Below are positions 40,405 to 54,368 of a stretch of DNA of 64,000 nucleotides, one piece after another. Numbering within the stretch: position 1 is the stretch's first letter; every line of letters begins with the position of its first letter. This DNA comes from Sitta carolinensis. Its lineage: Eukaryota; Chordata; Aves; Passeriformes; Sittidae. The DNA lies in contig JAVUNC010000019.1 of NCBI GenBank assembly GCA_032173965.1, positions 16,298,234 to 16,362,233 on the forward strand, read 5' to 3'. Position numbers and translations under genes: made by a program. The notes under the pieces were generated by a model. That model had not been told where the DNA came from, made no database searches, and saw only the letters and a list, made by a program, of their open reading frames with translations.

Positions 40405-40828
40405 TCAAGGGTTTAGGCTTTTATCTTTTACAGCAGCCCAGAGTAAGACACAAAAAGAAAAGCTTAACTCAAAGAAGTTTCTAGAAGTGCTGTTATCTAA
40501 CAGCCAATACCACTCTCAGGGACCCTGATCTTTATTTCTGTCAGATTAAAATACTCAAGAGCTTGAACCAGAGGGCAGCAAACTAAGCAAAGGGCCACCA
40601 TCCCTCACCTGGGATGATTGCTGCTGCAGAATTCCCGGACAGTGAGAGAAACAAAAACTCTTTGACCTGACAGCAGCAGATACAGCACTACCAGTGAGAA
40701 TATCAGATGCAAGTAATAACTCAAAGCATTTCTTCTGCTGAAATCTCTGTCTCTCAGTGCACATTTGCACAGTCCCTCTGTTTTGTCTCTGAGACCTTTG
40801 GCTGCAAGCGATCATCATGATGAGGTGG

Positions 40829-41062
40829 CAGGGCAAGGGGGAACAGCTTTAATCTGTCAGAGGGCAGGGTCAAATGAGGTACTAGTAAGAAATTCTCTTC
40901 TGTGAGGGTGGTGAGACACTGGAACAGCCCAGAGAAGCTGTGGATGGGAGCTGCAGGTGTTCTAGTGCAGACTGGATGAAGCTTTCTGCAGCCTGGAAGA
41001 AGGTGAAGTTGGAACCACGCGGTGTTTAAGGTCCCTTCCAACCCAAACCATTCCACAATAAG
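40829..41062 (+). mobile_element. CR1-type LINE, 3' end fragment
   Basis: The plus strand carries the end of CR1 ORF2 and its tail: CAAGGGGGAACAGCTTTAA, then a segment reading KKFSSVRVVRHWN with stops and indels around it. It ends in AAGGTCCCTTCCAACCCAAA followed by CCATTCCACAATAAG. The 3' end is at about 41062. It is shorter and more damaged in frame than the copy at 11.5 kb, and lies in the opposite orientation. It is a dead, 5'-truncated insertion. Confidence 0.88.
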
Positions 41063-43964
41063 TCACTGGCAAAATACAGCTCAGGTCCAAGAGTGTAGTT
41101 TCCTGACACGGAGACAAGATACTCACAACCACTTATACCCAGGGGTTGACAGAAATGCTGTGGAGCTCCCACATTTTGACAGTTCCAAAACATCCATGTA
41201 ATTAACAAACAGTAGGGTTTTCTGCTCCACCACCCCCCCTCTTCTTCTGATTGTTTTCATTTCCCTTGTTATCAAATAGTTTGGAGGAAGTTAGTTTATG
41301 AAAGAAAACCAGGGTAGGCCCTTCTCTGGAAAATTCCCACTGGTCTGACTTCAAGGCTAATAAAAATGCTTTATTGTTTCTTCTGCTCATCCTCCTAACT
41401 GGTCATCAACCCCCCAGGGCACAGTTAGTGCAACAAATTCAACTTGGAGTGCCTGGTGTCTCATGCACAGTTCTAGTTAGGAATGAGTTTCCTGTTGCAA
41501 AAGAACTATCCTGTCAAAGAGCTCCTGCTTTTTATTTTTTTATATATTTTTAATTTCTCACCTGATCTTGTCCATGATTAGAGAGCGTACAATGATGGTG
41601 CTTATTTTTCCACTATACAATTTTTGCCCATTGTCTAAAATAAGGATTCCATGGTATATAGAAAGAAATAAACAGCTGGTTCCCCACCACCATTTCTTAC
41701 CTCTGCCTGCACTCAAAGCAACACTTCTTAATTTTTTCCTGCATGGTTCAGAGGGAGGTGTAGATGTGACTATAATCTACCTATTCCAGATGAATTTATT
41801 ACACAAAAATATCCTGTAAAAAGCAGCAAAAGGAGACCGAAGCCCAAAAAAGTGAAAGTAAATATAATTTAATGGATCTGGGCTTTTATCACCTTTAGCT
41901 GTTTTACAAGAATCAGAAGAATATGGAATTAATATCTGCCATTAGTGCAAAACAGAAGATTGAGGCTGATGTAGGTAGTGAAGCAAAAGCAAACAGGACA
42001 GAAAAAAAGTCTTGTTACATCCTCATAAAGCAACATTCCCTCAAATCAGGAAAACAGCCCAGAACAAAGGCAGACTTCTCTTCTGAAACCATCAGTCTCC
42101 TCTGCCACAGGCAGCCTTTCTAATTTCCCTCTGACTTCAGGTGGAGTAGGGAAACTCTGAGATGAGTTCACTGAGTTCAGTGAGAGTGTTTCCACCAACT
42201 TCAGAGGGGTTTGGAACACAACAGTATAAATAAGGATGGCAGAATGGCAGGAAAAAAAAAAAAGTACTACTTAAAGCTAAGGAAAAAAAATCCACTGTGG
42301 TTCAATACCTCTGAAAGAAAAGTTCAAAACCATGCTTCTGAAACAAGCTAAAAGAAATTTTGCTCTTACCTTGTACTCTTACCTAGAATATTTTTCCTAT
42401 TTCTCAAAATTCTATACTGTCTATTAAAACTCTAGAAATGTGGGAACAAGAAGCAATAATAATCTTTCTTCTTTTGGGATTCTCAACATAATCCTGGTTT
42501 GACTGAGGCTTTATATTTATTTCTATGACACCAGAATTTCAACCCCTGAGAAGAAATTGCAACCCCCACTTAAAAGAAAAAAAAAATCTGTCAAAAAAAC
42601 TGGCACAAAAACATAACTAAACAAAGTACACAAGGGATTTCAAATGAGATTAGAAGCATTGTTTTGACCCTGTGGCTTTCAGAAGGGTGTGAGAAAAACA
42701 CAGTAAAGAGCACAAGAGGCCTTTGCAAACTGGGCAGCTGAGACAGACAGTTTAAAGGAATTGGAAAAGAAAGTCTAAACGGAAATGGAGTGAAAGGAAA
42801 ATACAACTCCATCTAGGGGGAAGGGAATGAAGACCAATAATCATTGGGATTCAGTTTTGTTTCTGTGGTAGGTGCTCTAAAATCCATGTTGGAGGAGCAG
42901 ACAGAAAGGTCACGGAAGTCAGAATTATTATATGAGAAAGTAAGTAGGGAACAATGGGCTGGGAGAAGTCATGACAACCAAAGGATTGGTGGTCTTCACT
43001 GGGAAAGGATGGGTGGCCTTTACTGGAGGGCTCTTTCTACAGAGGGGGATTGGGGGATTACTGTGTGCAGTATCTGCACAGACCAGAAGGGCACTGCTGA
43101 CAGACTTGCTGAGTTATTCTCTGTGGATAAACTAAGTGCTCTTTCCTGATTTTGATTTTAAACAAGTCTAACTGCTGCTGTGACAGCTCACAAATCCCAG
43201 CCCACAAAACACACACGTGGTTCTTAACATGAGAACCATGTTAAGGGCAGTCTTAGACACACCATACATGTCCTTCAGCTGAGCAGAAGGTTGGGCTTCA
43301 CAAAAAACAAGATCCACTCCCCTAAAACAAGTGAGCAAAGTCATAGTGAAGTAGCACAATGCAGCAGAGTTTTACAAACACCACTTAGATGTCTTCTGTC
43401 ATTTTTTCTGCTGCTCTGGCCACTGCTCCTTGTTTCCCTTCAAATACTATCCCTTTTCTATTTCTTTTACTAAAGTTTCCAGTTCTTTAGAGCAAAGGGC
43501 TTGTATTTCACTAAAAAGGATCTCAGTGAACATTAACTGATGCTTCCAAAATTATAACTTATTAAAGTTTCATGGTTTGTGACTGATTACTAAATACACG
43601 GTCTCTTATATTCAGGAATACTAGACCAACAGAGGTGAGTAAAGAAGAGAGAATAGGTGTGAATTTTGTTGTTGTTGTTTGTACTAACTGAGTTATTCAT
43701 GTGAAGTTACTCCTCCAGGAGCAACGAGAAAAATCTGTGCCTGTTTTCACAAGGACAACTGAGGCAGGCAGACAAAAAAGGCTGAAATATTTGCCAGGAA
43801 ATTCAGAAATTGCTATAAAAGCCCCACTGCAAGTGAGGATCAAAGGGGTGGGATCAAGCAATACTTGTTTACTCCAAGTTGAGCACATGAGAGACCAGGT
43901 CACAGGTGGGAAAATGAGCTACGTTCAATTTCTGTTCCAAACAAAGCTGTTCATTGCAGTGGTG

Positions 43965-43979
43965 AAAAAAAAAAAAAAA
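43965..43979. repeat. Poly(A) run, A15
   Basis: A homopolymer of 15 A between unique sequences. Confidence 0.8.
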
Positions 43980-44352
43980 GCACAGAAGGACTGGGAGGTT
44001 TCTGTTAGAGGGCACATTTTGCAGGGCCAAGCTGTGGGAATCTGTGGGTGTGTAGCATGCTGAGGTTTGAACTTGGGAGCTGTGAATACAATCTCGACAT
44101 CCAAGAGCAGCAATGTGCAGAAGGAGCCAGTGCCACAGACCACCTCCTCTCCGAAAAGCCCACAGCAATCCAACCATCTGCATGCCACGAGATCCCAGCC
44201 TGGCTTGAGTGCAGACATAGGAGCATCTGTCCCATTATCCACATGGACCTATTCAGTGTCTTTCTGTACCCCCTGTGGTTCTGAATACACGATTATTGAT
44301 ACGACAAGTGCTTGCTTTCCCTCCCAGCAAACCCCCCACCTTTTTTCCTTTC

Positions 44353-44370
44353 TTTTTTTTTTTTTTTTTT
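44353..44370. repeat. Poly(T) run, T18
   Basis: A homopolymer of 18 T preceded by an interrupted T-rich stretch. A second T-rich low-complexity stretch follows at about 44640-44682. Confidence 0.8.
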
Positions 44371-47300
44371 GGGTCAGGAAATGCCAGCCCATGTGAGTAT
44401 CTCATAGAAAATGAATGGGAAATTTGCAAATTCCTGTAAACACCCACAAACTTTCTCATGATCTCTTGTCACTCTTCAATGGATGGTCCTTTGCAACTCC
44501 AAGAAGCCTGGGCTGCTGAATACAGCAATCATATTGTGCCAGCCTCTGAAACGTGGGGTTGTTTCATGAGGCAAATGCCCACACTACCTGGAGCTGGGCA
44601 AGCACACAATCACTGTAGTCTAATAGAGTAATTCTGCCATTTTTCCTTTTTTTTTTTTCCTTTTTATTTTTTTTTTCTTTAAAGCAACCACCACCACACA
44701 AATACAGGTCTGTTGAGAATTAGCTTTCTCAGAGTAAGAGAAAGGCTTGCCAGTCCTTGACAGGATCCTGCTGGGGGTTTTCTGGAGTGCTGAGCTTACT
44801 CTTCTTAGCACCAAGTCTCCAGCAATTCCTAAAAATAACATCTCCTGGCCCGCTCATCGTTGGCACCCGAGGAGCCTAAACCCTATCACTGAGCTCTGGT
44901 ACAGTTCCACTGACACAAACATCAACCCATCAACCCAAACATCAAACTTGGCAGCTCCCAGCTCAGCCAAGGGGCTATTTGAGAGAGACACCACATCTTG
45001 ACCGGAATACAGAAAAACAGATGAAACCACAGTGGGAAAATCTAGCTTTCATTTGCAAGTCCCCAGTAGAGTCTAAGAGTTACTGGAAAACAGCATCTGA
45101 CAGGTTAAGGGTTTACCTGTTCAAGGGAACCAGGTAAAAGCCAGTGACATCAGTCCCTTTTGGGATCACAAGCTCCCACAAAGCCTCAGCTGGGTGACCC
45201 CGAGATGCCCTTCCAGACTCATCAGCAGTTCAGCAACAGCCAGAACAAGGAGGAAATCGGGGCCTTTTCAGAGACCAGCCACAGCAAAACAAACCAAAGA
45301 CTTGGTTGCCACTGCCAAAAATCTGCTTTCACAAGTCAGGAATCCTGATCATGCAGCTGCCTCACTTGCCCCTCATTTGCCCACATCCGCTGAGTTTACA
45401 AATGAACCTATTAGAAGGCATGAATTTCTATTTTATTTGCCAGGGGGAAGATGGTAACAAAAGGAGGCTGTGAGTGAATGAACATGCCAACACTCCTTTT
45501 GGTTTTACTGGCATGTCATTATATTGCAAAAATAGAACTTGATTTTTAAAATAAACAAAGCATAATATGGAGGTTTCTGTGTAAACAAAGGATTGTACAT
45601 GTGGTGGTATGATACAAAATTTCACGATCAAGAAATTTCTCATTCAGCTTGTCCAATCAGCCGGAACAAACTTGCAGTCAGTAGACTTTAATTATAATTG
45701 CATCTAATTGATTCTTTCTCCTTCCTTTTTTAAATCTGTGGTATTGTGGTGATGCATCAACAGCAGCTCTTGACACAAGAATGCGCGTTATGGACTCCAG
45801 GGTAGGAAACGGAAAGAACCCTATGAGTAACCATCTCCTACCCACTGCATTGGTTACTGGCTGTTTATTTTCCTCCAGAAATGTTCAGGGAAATCAGCAA
45901 ACCGAGCTCTGAGTTTGGAGAGCCAGCTCTCTCCTGCCTTTGAGGGGAGCCCCCTGTCCACGCAGGGAAGCCGGGCCCCAGAGCCTACGAGGGGAGCTGA
46001 GTCATGGGTTCTTGAATTGCTGCTAACACTGAGAGCCAAGCAGCGCTGGCCAGGGCCAGCTAGCCAGATAATTCCCCTGGGAAAATCACCAGCAGAGAGA
46101 GAGGCACCTTCAGGCTTATATGAAAGATAAATGGGGATTGTCAAAAATCTAATATGCAGAAAATGTGGGCACCAGTCATAAGTTCACATCCATTTTGTCA
46201 AGCAATCTCTGCTTGACTTATTCAAGGCAGTACAAAGTCTCTGTGACAGTTCAAAATTGCATCCAGATTGCTTGACTCAGCCCTAGTCTTCCCTTAGGCA
46301 CACTGTCCAGCAATGGATAAACAAATCAGAATCCTAAACCATCTTTTCAGAGGATCTTGGCATCACATCTCATTAAAACAATGGAATATAGGTTCTTAAT
46401 TCACTTAGTCATTTTTGAAAATAAACGGAGGGTTACCAAGGATCATGCTAAAAATACACTTATGCTTTTTGCAAATATTTAAGGCTTGCTATCTGCATTT
46501 GCTGTGTCAGTCTCCTGACCTCTGCATGTATGAAGATGACAGTCAGAATTCACACACCCTGCTGATGTTTCTGTCTGGCCTTGCTAACTGGCCCCTAACC
46601 AGTTAATGCTGCCTCTTTTAGGGGAGTTCTCTAAAAGCCCATGAAAAACAATAGAGATTGAGAATCAGATTGTGGCTTCATCAAACAGCACCATGTAAAA
46701 AACCCAGAAAAACCCAAACCAAGGTTCTCAACAAAGATGTTAGTGACTCAACAGCTCTCAGTAACCACTGCAAAATACACATTAGGCAGTAATTGCTATG
46801 TAGGGGTTGAGCATCTGCTAAGAACCACATTTTCATTGAACTATGATTCTGACAGAGTAATCTCTTCCCCAGCAGGAATATGGCTGAGGGGCAATACTCC
46901 AGACGTGGAGTGTGCTGCTATACAGCAATCCCTCCTCACACATGAAACACAGAGATTTCTCTGCTCCACCAGAGAAATCACAGAAGGTTTTTGTTTTGAA
47001 AGAGGATGCTTGACAATCAAAGACAGCATTTCAAGTCAGAAGTTTTCTGGTTACTTGCATGGTATAGTGTCCCCCAAAGCAAATGTCTCTGAGGGTACCT
47101 TCACACGTGGGGTTTGGCCCACAGCAGGGAGAGGCTGCCCAGTGCCAAACCAACACTGAAAGTGCACGTGCCAAAACCCCCTCTCAGCAGGAATTATTGG
47201 GCAGGATGAATCCATAAAAGTACTCAGCCAGCTACTTCCCTGTGCAGGGAGCTGGTGTGGTCTGGTGAGATGTCTCTCCCACATGAGCCTTTGGAATAAA

Positions 47301-50300
47301 CCCAGCCTAACCACGCCACACTGATAGTGAGACCCTGCCCATCAGCTTTGAACCAAACATTCCTGGGAAAGCACACTCTGCTTGGGAACTCAAACTCCTA
47401 AAAGAAAGCTCCTTTTGATGGTAAAGCTATGGTAAGCTGGAAGAGTGTTTGCTCTCTGCCATAATCTTGTATAATAGAGCCAGTTTTCTAGACAGAGCTG
47501 AGCTTTGGGAATGGGCTATTCCTGTCAGAGCCGGATTCCTGGCAGCAAGAATGCTTGCAATCCATGCCACTCTCTGTCCCAGGACAGTATGGCTGTGTAA
47601 ACAGGAGGCTGCAGGAGGATTATACTGAAATTTCACATCATACTCTCACAGCCAGGCTGGCCTCCAAAGCCCTGCCTCTATTTTTACCTGTTGTGGACAG
47701 TGGTATTTGGGAAATAGGGATGGAACTGAGGGAAATCATTTTACTAATCCCTGCATGACAGGAGGAAGGGTGCAAGTCTAAGCCAGGTTTATTAAACCAT
47801 GCATTTTCTTATTTCTATCAGGTGTTGTGTACAAGAATATGGCACACTGGATATCCAGGTGCAGAGCCAAGTCTGCAAAGGAACACAAGTTTTCCGTACC
47901 TGTTGGAGTACCTACAGCAGTACAGACTGACTTTTAGAAATGCTGAGAACTCTCAGATCCCACTGGAGCTAAAAGGCAGAGCCAATAACAGCCAGGCTGA
48001 ACAAACAACTACTGAAACCCATGTCTCTGCACAATTAGACTCCTAAATACCTTAGAAAAACCTACTTCATGTTGCCAAAATCTGAGTACTTGTTTTTGCA
48101 AACTTAATGACAGAATTGTAGCATTTATACAATTGTCTAAATAATATCAGCACTAAATTTCAAAATCAGTATCTTATAGGCTTCCAGTCTTCCAGTTTTC
48201 CCTATACTTTTCTCAATATATATACAATTTAAAAGATTAATTTGTGCTTGCTAGCATGAACATCAATATTACATTTGAGCTCTTCTCTCTGTCCACACCT
48301 TCGACTAAAAAACACTTGTATATCTCTCACTTCCAGTTAGGAGTACCAAACTCTTCTTTGCAATTTCAATCTAGAACAAAGTCAGTTTTTAGTAAGAAAG
48401 GGTTTTTTTTAAACCTGGCTATAAAATATCATTTGTACGATAGTCTAGAAAGAAAAACAGTTGAACTTGACAAGTACAGCTGATAGAGAAGATAGGAGTT
48501 GATAGATGGCAACTGCTGCAGTTTTTAATATCACTTTATCAGTCATGACACAAGTGATTTCTGATGTGGAGTGATCCTTATAATTCCTCTCAGATGCTGA
48601 TAAATCCAAGTGGCTGGAGAACGAAAAGCCTTAATCCAAAGTCCCTTAAAGAAACAGGCTTTAGAGAGTGACTCAATAAAAATTCCCACCCCAAGCTGCC
48701 TGTCAATGGAAAAAACAAAGAGAGATTCTGAAGGGCAGTTAAGCAGCCATTTTCACAAAAAAATGTCAAGGGTTTTGATCCCTGTACCCCCTTTATAACA
48801 TTGAAAACCTCCTCGTACCTATTAAAATATCATGCAGGAGAGGAAGCCTTTGGGATGAAATCTGGCTTGCATGGAATGAGACACCATATAAACACAAGGG
48901 AAGGAGGCAGTGCCTTCCCTGCAAGGTTTACAACAGACCTGGACACTGTGGAGCTGGATCCAGCTCAAGGGCACAGTGAGGTGAGACTGGCCATGGCAAA
49001 GAACATCAGCTTCCTCCCCTCTCCTCTGTGGGTGCTCCAGTAAATTGCCAGAGCATGAAACCTCCCCATTCCACCTGAGAGGAGCAAAGCACAGCCTGCC
49101 AAAAACGATCCAGCCTTTAACCTTTCCAGTCTTTTAACCTTTACATAAACTGTGCTTGTTTTCCCGTGTGAACAATGGCCTTATTGTTTGACTTAAAATA
49201 CAGTACGTGACCTGTGATGTTAGGAAATGAATGAATTGTTGTGTTGTCAACAGTTGCTTTATTTCCACGCCTCTCTATATCTAGGAATTTCTTTCCATGC
49301 ACTTCAGTTTTAAGGAAAACACACCACTTGGGAGAAGGCTGCTGAAACCTCAAGTTGACAAGTTGTAGTAGGGAAATTATATGACGCAGATTTTGAATAA
49401 TTCAGAAACTCCTAATCTCAGCTGGCTTTTCAAAAAATTCTCTCCAGTTTAGGCATGTAACGTTAATTTTCAAGAGTTTACATTGCCCAGAAACTCTGAT
49501 TTCAGACACACAGCAGGGAATTTACAAAATCTGGCTACTTATTAAAATGCCAGAATAGAAGCTGAGCTCTTCTGAACATCTGGCCAGACTGTGGGTATGT
49601 GACTCAAGATGACTACATGAGAAAATACAGGGTAGGTAAGAGAACAACAAAAGATTAGGAGGAAAAATTCAGACACTCATTCAGTATTAGACTTGAAGTC
49701 CTTCTTCAAACACTCATTGCTTACTACAAGTTCATTTAAAATTGGAAAATGTCCAAAACTGTTATGGCAAAGACAAAGATAAAGCAGAATTTTTACATAG
49801 AACAGAGGAGGCATCCAAAGCATCCATGTTCTCAAGGATAAGAGACAACAATGTAATGATTAAGGAAGAAAAACTTATGAAAAGGGATCCTTAGAGTTCA
49901 AAGAAGCTTTTAAAAAGAAATTCAAAGCCAATATGAAATATCCCTTAAGCAATTACACACCAGTCAATAGACTAGAACACTTCGATCAGTTCAGCTCAGG
50001 AAAGATTCTCAGTTTTGTGAGACCCTCTGGACATTGACTGGACATGTGAACCTATGTTCATGTAGAGGAAATATTTACCTATTTACACAGGTTGGACTTA
50101 TTCTTACATGAAAGGACAGGTGTGGAAGCTACACATATAAATGCAAATTTCCTGGGCCAAAGCACAGTATGACAAAACTGATTACAGACTTCATTACCCA
50201 TTTCAGCCAACAGCATTATAGCCTGAGCCAGATTCTATTTTATTATATATTGCCTTGAGAAAGTTTAAATTTAGAAGAAGGATCTTTTTTGGCTGCTTTT

Positions 50301-50714
50301 GGTCAGCAGTCTCCCTCCAGCCACTGCTTCCATGAGCTCCTGGGAAATGACCAAAAATATTCATCTGATTGCTCTTTTGTGGGATAAGCTTATGTATCAC
50401 AGCAATGTGAAAGGGATACCACTTCAATGATATAATGCATATTTTAATCACAGGGTAAGGAATTATTATGTGACAGCTCTGAGATTTTAACTTACAAAAT
50501 TCTATGTGAGTCCCTTAGGGGCAGGTCAAGAAGCATAAGGCATCCCCAACATATTACCTTCAGTAAAACTAGTGTGAATAGATCTTAAATTTGGTAGAAA
50601 TAGAAAATGAGAAAAAGAGAATAGAAAAAAGACAAAAGCAAGAAGATCAAAGGAGGACGGTTTCCCAAATAAGGGGTCCTGTGAGCTAACAAGAATGTTT
50701 GCATGTTTTTTGTC

Positions 50715-50735
50715 AAAAAAAAAAAAAAAAAAAAA
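50715..50735. repeat. Poly(A) run, A21
   Basis: A homopolymer of 21 A followed by a purine-rich GGAAGAGGGGGGAAAAG stretch. Purine-rich sequence also precedes it near 50.6 kb. Confidence 0.8.
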
Positions 50736-52356
50736 GGAAGAGGGGGGAAAAGAAATGGTTCCACATAATGCAACAGCTCCTCAGTTAATGTAAACTGGCG
50801 CCAGTTCATTGAAGTCAATGGTGCTACAGTGACACATCCCAGCTGAGGATGGGGTTCTGAATTTGTAGGCATTTGGCATAATGCCAGCCTCTGTCTGCAT
50901 ACAGACTAGTATTGTGTATGTAAACACTGTCTGACTCTCTCACAATCATGATTTTTAAGAAAATGCTTTCTAGTGCTGGTGAATTTGTCATGCAGAATGA
51001 ATCGCGGGCTCGCTGGTTTCGGTGCCTCTGTCTGAGCAGCAGGTCCTGGCAGCCCTGCCTGGGCTCTGGTTTTTGCTCACCAAATTCCACCAAGCTGAAA
51101 GATGGCTCACTCAAAACACAAATCACACCAGAGCCCAAAAGAACAGCTGCTTCCTCTGCCCTGAGTAATAAAATGTTGGCATTTCGTGCTAAGACTGCTG
51201 TGTGAGGGTTAAGTGGTGTGTTAGGAAGTAAAGGGATGCACCCCACTAAGAGCATCCAGGAATTCCAGATTCCCCTCTTCTCCTCCAATCATTATTATAT
51301 CCTCACACCACAGACTAATACTTTATTGTTGTCCTAGCCCAAAAAGTCCCTCCTTCCCCACAGCAAACAAGAAGAAACTTTGCCAGCTTCTTTCCCCTGT
51401 TTTGGGGAGAGACAGGATCCAAATCTATTTAATCCCTTAAAGAGATTGACACTGTGGGTTTCCACACTTCAGGATAGATTTTCATTCCTCGCCTATTCTC
51501 AAATGAATGTGTTCAAATAAATCACCTTGTGGGTATTCCAGAGATGTCAGTCTAAGGGGTTGACTACCTCTAGAGAACCCATTTTACTCTCTCCAAAGGG
51601 AACACCACAATAGAAGACAACAGAAAATTTTAGTTGCTAATTATTCTAATTATTTGCATGACCTCATAAAACAAAGGAAGAAAAAGCACGCTTCCTTGTT
51701 TTCTAAGGTCATGACAGGTGCTCATTTGAGACAGAAATGTCTGAAAACAAAGGTGCTTGGCAGCAATTAGATCAGAGACAGAATCCAAGTTGGACTTGGC
51801 TTTCATTTCCTTTAATCAATATACTGTGAAAGCATCTGAGATTTCCATGAGGAAATCTGAATACCAATAAATCCATTTCTATATTGACTGTCCAATTCTC
51901 CTACTCATTTAAATGAAATCATTAGGATTTATACTCAAAACTGAGTCTTAAGTCAGATGTGTGTTAGCGGTCTCAAGATTTGCTTTTTAAGGCATAGTAC
52001 TTGGAGGGAAGAACAAGTTTTTAATCCTTATCTGTGTGCCAGATTTAATAAACACATCTGCAACAGACTGCTAACACAACCACTTAAAATATTTGGGTAG
52101 AATCTATGCCCACTCAAATATACTCTGTCATTTATCCAATAAAATGTAATTATAAAAACAACAAATTCACCTGATTTATGAAATACTTACATCTCATTTT
52201 GGGACCAAAACCAAATATAATTAATAACTATAAAAACAAGGGCTAGGAAACCACCACTGTTTTGTCATACTTTCATTTGTTGACAGTGGTTTTGGTTAAT
52301 TGAAACATATGTCCTGTGAAGAAGAAGGGGGATTGATTTGGGGTCTGATATTTTTA

Positions 52357-52372
52357 TTTGTTTGTTTGTTTG
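52357..52372. repeat. (TTTG)4 microsatellite
   Basis: Four TTTG units followed by GGGG and a T run. Confidence 0.8.
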
Positions 52373-52782
52373 GGGTTTTTTTGAGATCACAGACAGTGAT
52401 GGGAGAAAAAGTCAACAATAACCAACAGGAGATTTCACCAAGGATTCAAACCAACCAAAACTGAAACCTGTTTTGATTGGAAATGAAGAAAAGGAAGTGG
52501 GTGCTCAGATTCAGATCTAAATTAGGTTTAGCCAGTGGTTTGGGGTTTGGTTTCATGACCAAATCAGGGCTGGGGTTCTCGTACAGACCTGGTGATGACA
52601 AAACCTTCTAAACTTGAATTATGTAGTGTGAAATCTTCTAACTTGCTGTCTTGAGATTTTGGTCCCCAAGACTGGAAATCTTTTTATACTTAGGGCTGGT
52701 TGACTGACACTGCTGTTTTGATGTGTCTTTTGGAATGGAGTCTGCAAATTTCTCTTCCTCAGTCACTGTTTTCCATGTTCTT

Positions 52783-52845
52783 AGAATCATCAAGGTTGGA
52801 AGAAACCTTTAAGATCAAGTTCTACCATTAACCCAGCACTTGCAG
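52783..52845 (-). mobile_element. CR1-type LINE tail remnant
   Basis: AGAATCATCAAGGTTGGAAG followed by AAACCTTTAAGATCAAGTTC matches the form of a minus-strand avian CR1 3' tail (compare the GGTTGGAA..GACC..AAGATCA core at 11.46-11.52 kb). Only about 60 bp remain and no ORF2 sequence follows, so it is either an extremely 5'-truncated insertion or a decayed one. Confidence 0.6.
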
Positions 52846-53624
52846 TGTAAAGTGATTCATAGGAAGAACTTAATAAAAAAAATTCTGATGTTTCCAACTG
52901 ATACTCAAAATGTTTTAATTGAACTTTAACCATTTTGGCCCTCATGCCAAAGAATACCTTTGGCTTTCACTAATATCCAGCAGAATTCAAAATCCTGAGA
53001 CACATGAGGAAGGCAAGTAGCAGAGCACAGACCCTGAATTTCAGGAAAGCAGATGATGCCTATGGTAGGGAACTGGTGGCTGGCATCCTGTGGGCTCTCA
53101 GAGCCTGAGGTTGTTTCCAGGGTCTTCTCAGCACAAGAAAGCTCCACCCCTGTGCTCTGCATCTCAGCAGAGCAGCTTGGCTACTGGGAAATCCTGACAG
53201 AGTTCCAGTGCAAAAAGCCATGTACAGATGAGAGAGGCAAAGACAGGCTACAAAGGACAAACACAGAAACATTGCTCCGGCACAAGAGGATGATTTTAGC
53301 AAAGTCAAAGGGTCCAAACTGGCATGTTAAAAACTCCAAGAGCTTCTAGAATCACTTTGGTAGCAAAAGGAAGAAAAGGAAGTGGTTCCTCTGTGAAAAG
53401 GGATGGGGGAACTTTACAAGAGCACACCCAGGTAAGGCTGAGGTGCACAAAGTTTTCAGCGCCTCAGGTTTCACCAGAAGGTCTATCCAACCTTTCCACT
53501 CACAAATAGGGCTCAAAGGCAGAAGAAGTTCTAAGCAGTGAAAGCAAAGTCAGGGATCTCTTAAGAAATGATGACCCTGTGCTACCAGAAGGAATGGAGG
53601 CCACAGTGCAGGTGGCACAGCAGG

Positions 53625-53717
53625 GACACTCTTATCATTGATGGAAAGTTATGGAGGCAAAGGGAGGTCCCCAATGGCTGAAGAAAGGCAAATATTCGAC
53701 CTATTTTCAGCAGGAGT
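53625..53717 (+). mobile_element. Degraded LINE reverse-transcriptase fragment (CR1-like)
   Basis: In one plus-strand frame, with an internal stop, this reads IIDGKLWRQREVPNG, a stop, then RKANIRPIFS. The motif EVP..W(R/K)KAN..PIF is the block just before the fingers region of non-LTR reverse transcriptases of the CR1 group. Surrounding sequence, perhaps 53.05-54.0 kb, could belong to the same element, but I cannot align it by eye. It lies about 0.8 kb from the minus-strand CR1 tail and in the opposite orientation, so it would be a separate insertion or a rearranged one. Confidence 0.5.
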
Positions 53718-54201
53718 AACCAATGGAGATGACCTCAAATCCTTGATGCAGTAGGCCCTTTACTGGAACACTTTAGAGGAGTCCCCAGGGCAGCTCTGCT
53801 TCCCAGCTCCTTATTGTCCAGGCTGCAGAAGTTTCTTGACCGCACTGATCCAGAACAATGGCAACATCAATTTAAAAAGGGGACAAAACGTGCCACCAAG
53901 ACCAGGAGTGTGAGTGAAGACAGGCTGTTCCCAGATCAGATGATGCAAGTCTGTCCTGCTAATTCAGTTCTCAGAGGCCACAGCATCCATGTAGTCCCAC
54001 ATCTACAGTATGGAATTATTTCTATAAATGGAAGCAGTTATGCTGGCAATTGTTGTCTTTGGGTCAAACTAAGATGTGAAAAGATGTGCTGAAAGCAAAA
54101 TTCACCCCTTTGCTAAAAAATAAACACTGCCTTTGCAATAGATCCAACTCTTTTTTCTCCCCTGTATATGTACATACATAAATATATTTGTGTATACATG
54201 T

Positions 54202-54207
<6 letters not shown>

Positions 54208-54239
<32 letters not shown>
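54208..54239. repeat. (TA)16 microsatellite with CA-type flank
   Basis: Sixteen alternating TA units, flanked on the left by TGTATACATG-type sequence and on the right by ACACACATACACAGACACAC. Long TA runs are unstable and can form cruciforms. Confidence 0.92.
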
Positions 54240-54248
<9 letters not shown>

Positions 54249-54367
54249 ACAGACACACTCCCCTCTCCATATAAGGTCTTGGTAAATACAAACTGGATTT
54301 GACTCGGAAGGGAAAGAGACAGTTTAATTTTAATAGGCCAAGCACTCATATCAGACAAAATGAAAGA

Positions 54368-54368
<1 letters not shown>

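Larger units (their letters stand above)
41063..52782. other. Gene-free AT-rich sequence
   Basis: No supported gene, RNA or transposon. Frames reach about 154 codons on the minus strand (50824-51288) without recognisable motifs. A/T homopolymer runs are frequent. A small hairpin with 8-bp arms (CTTAACAT/ATGTTAAG, 7-bp loop) lies at 43223-43245. Confidence 0.7.

Noticed and set aside
43615..43640. GAGGTGAGTA resembles a strong 5' splice donor.
   Set aside because: No open frame or acceptor precedes it within exon distance; isolated donor-like words are common.
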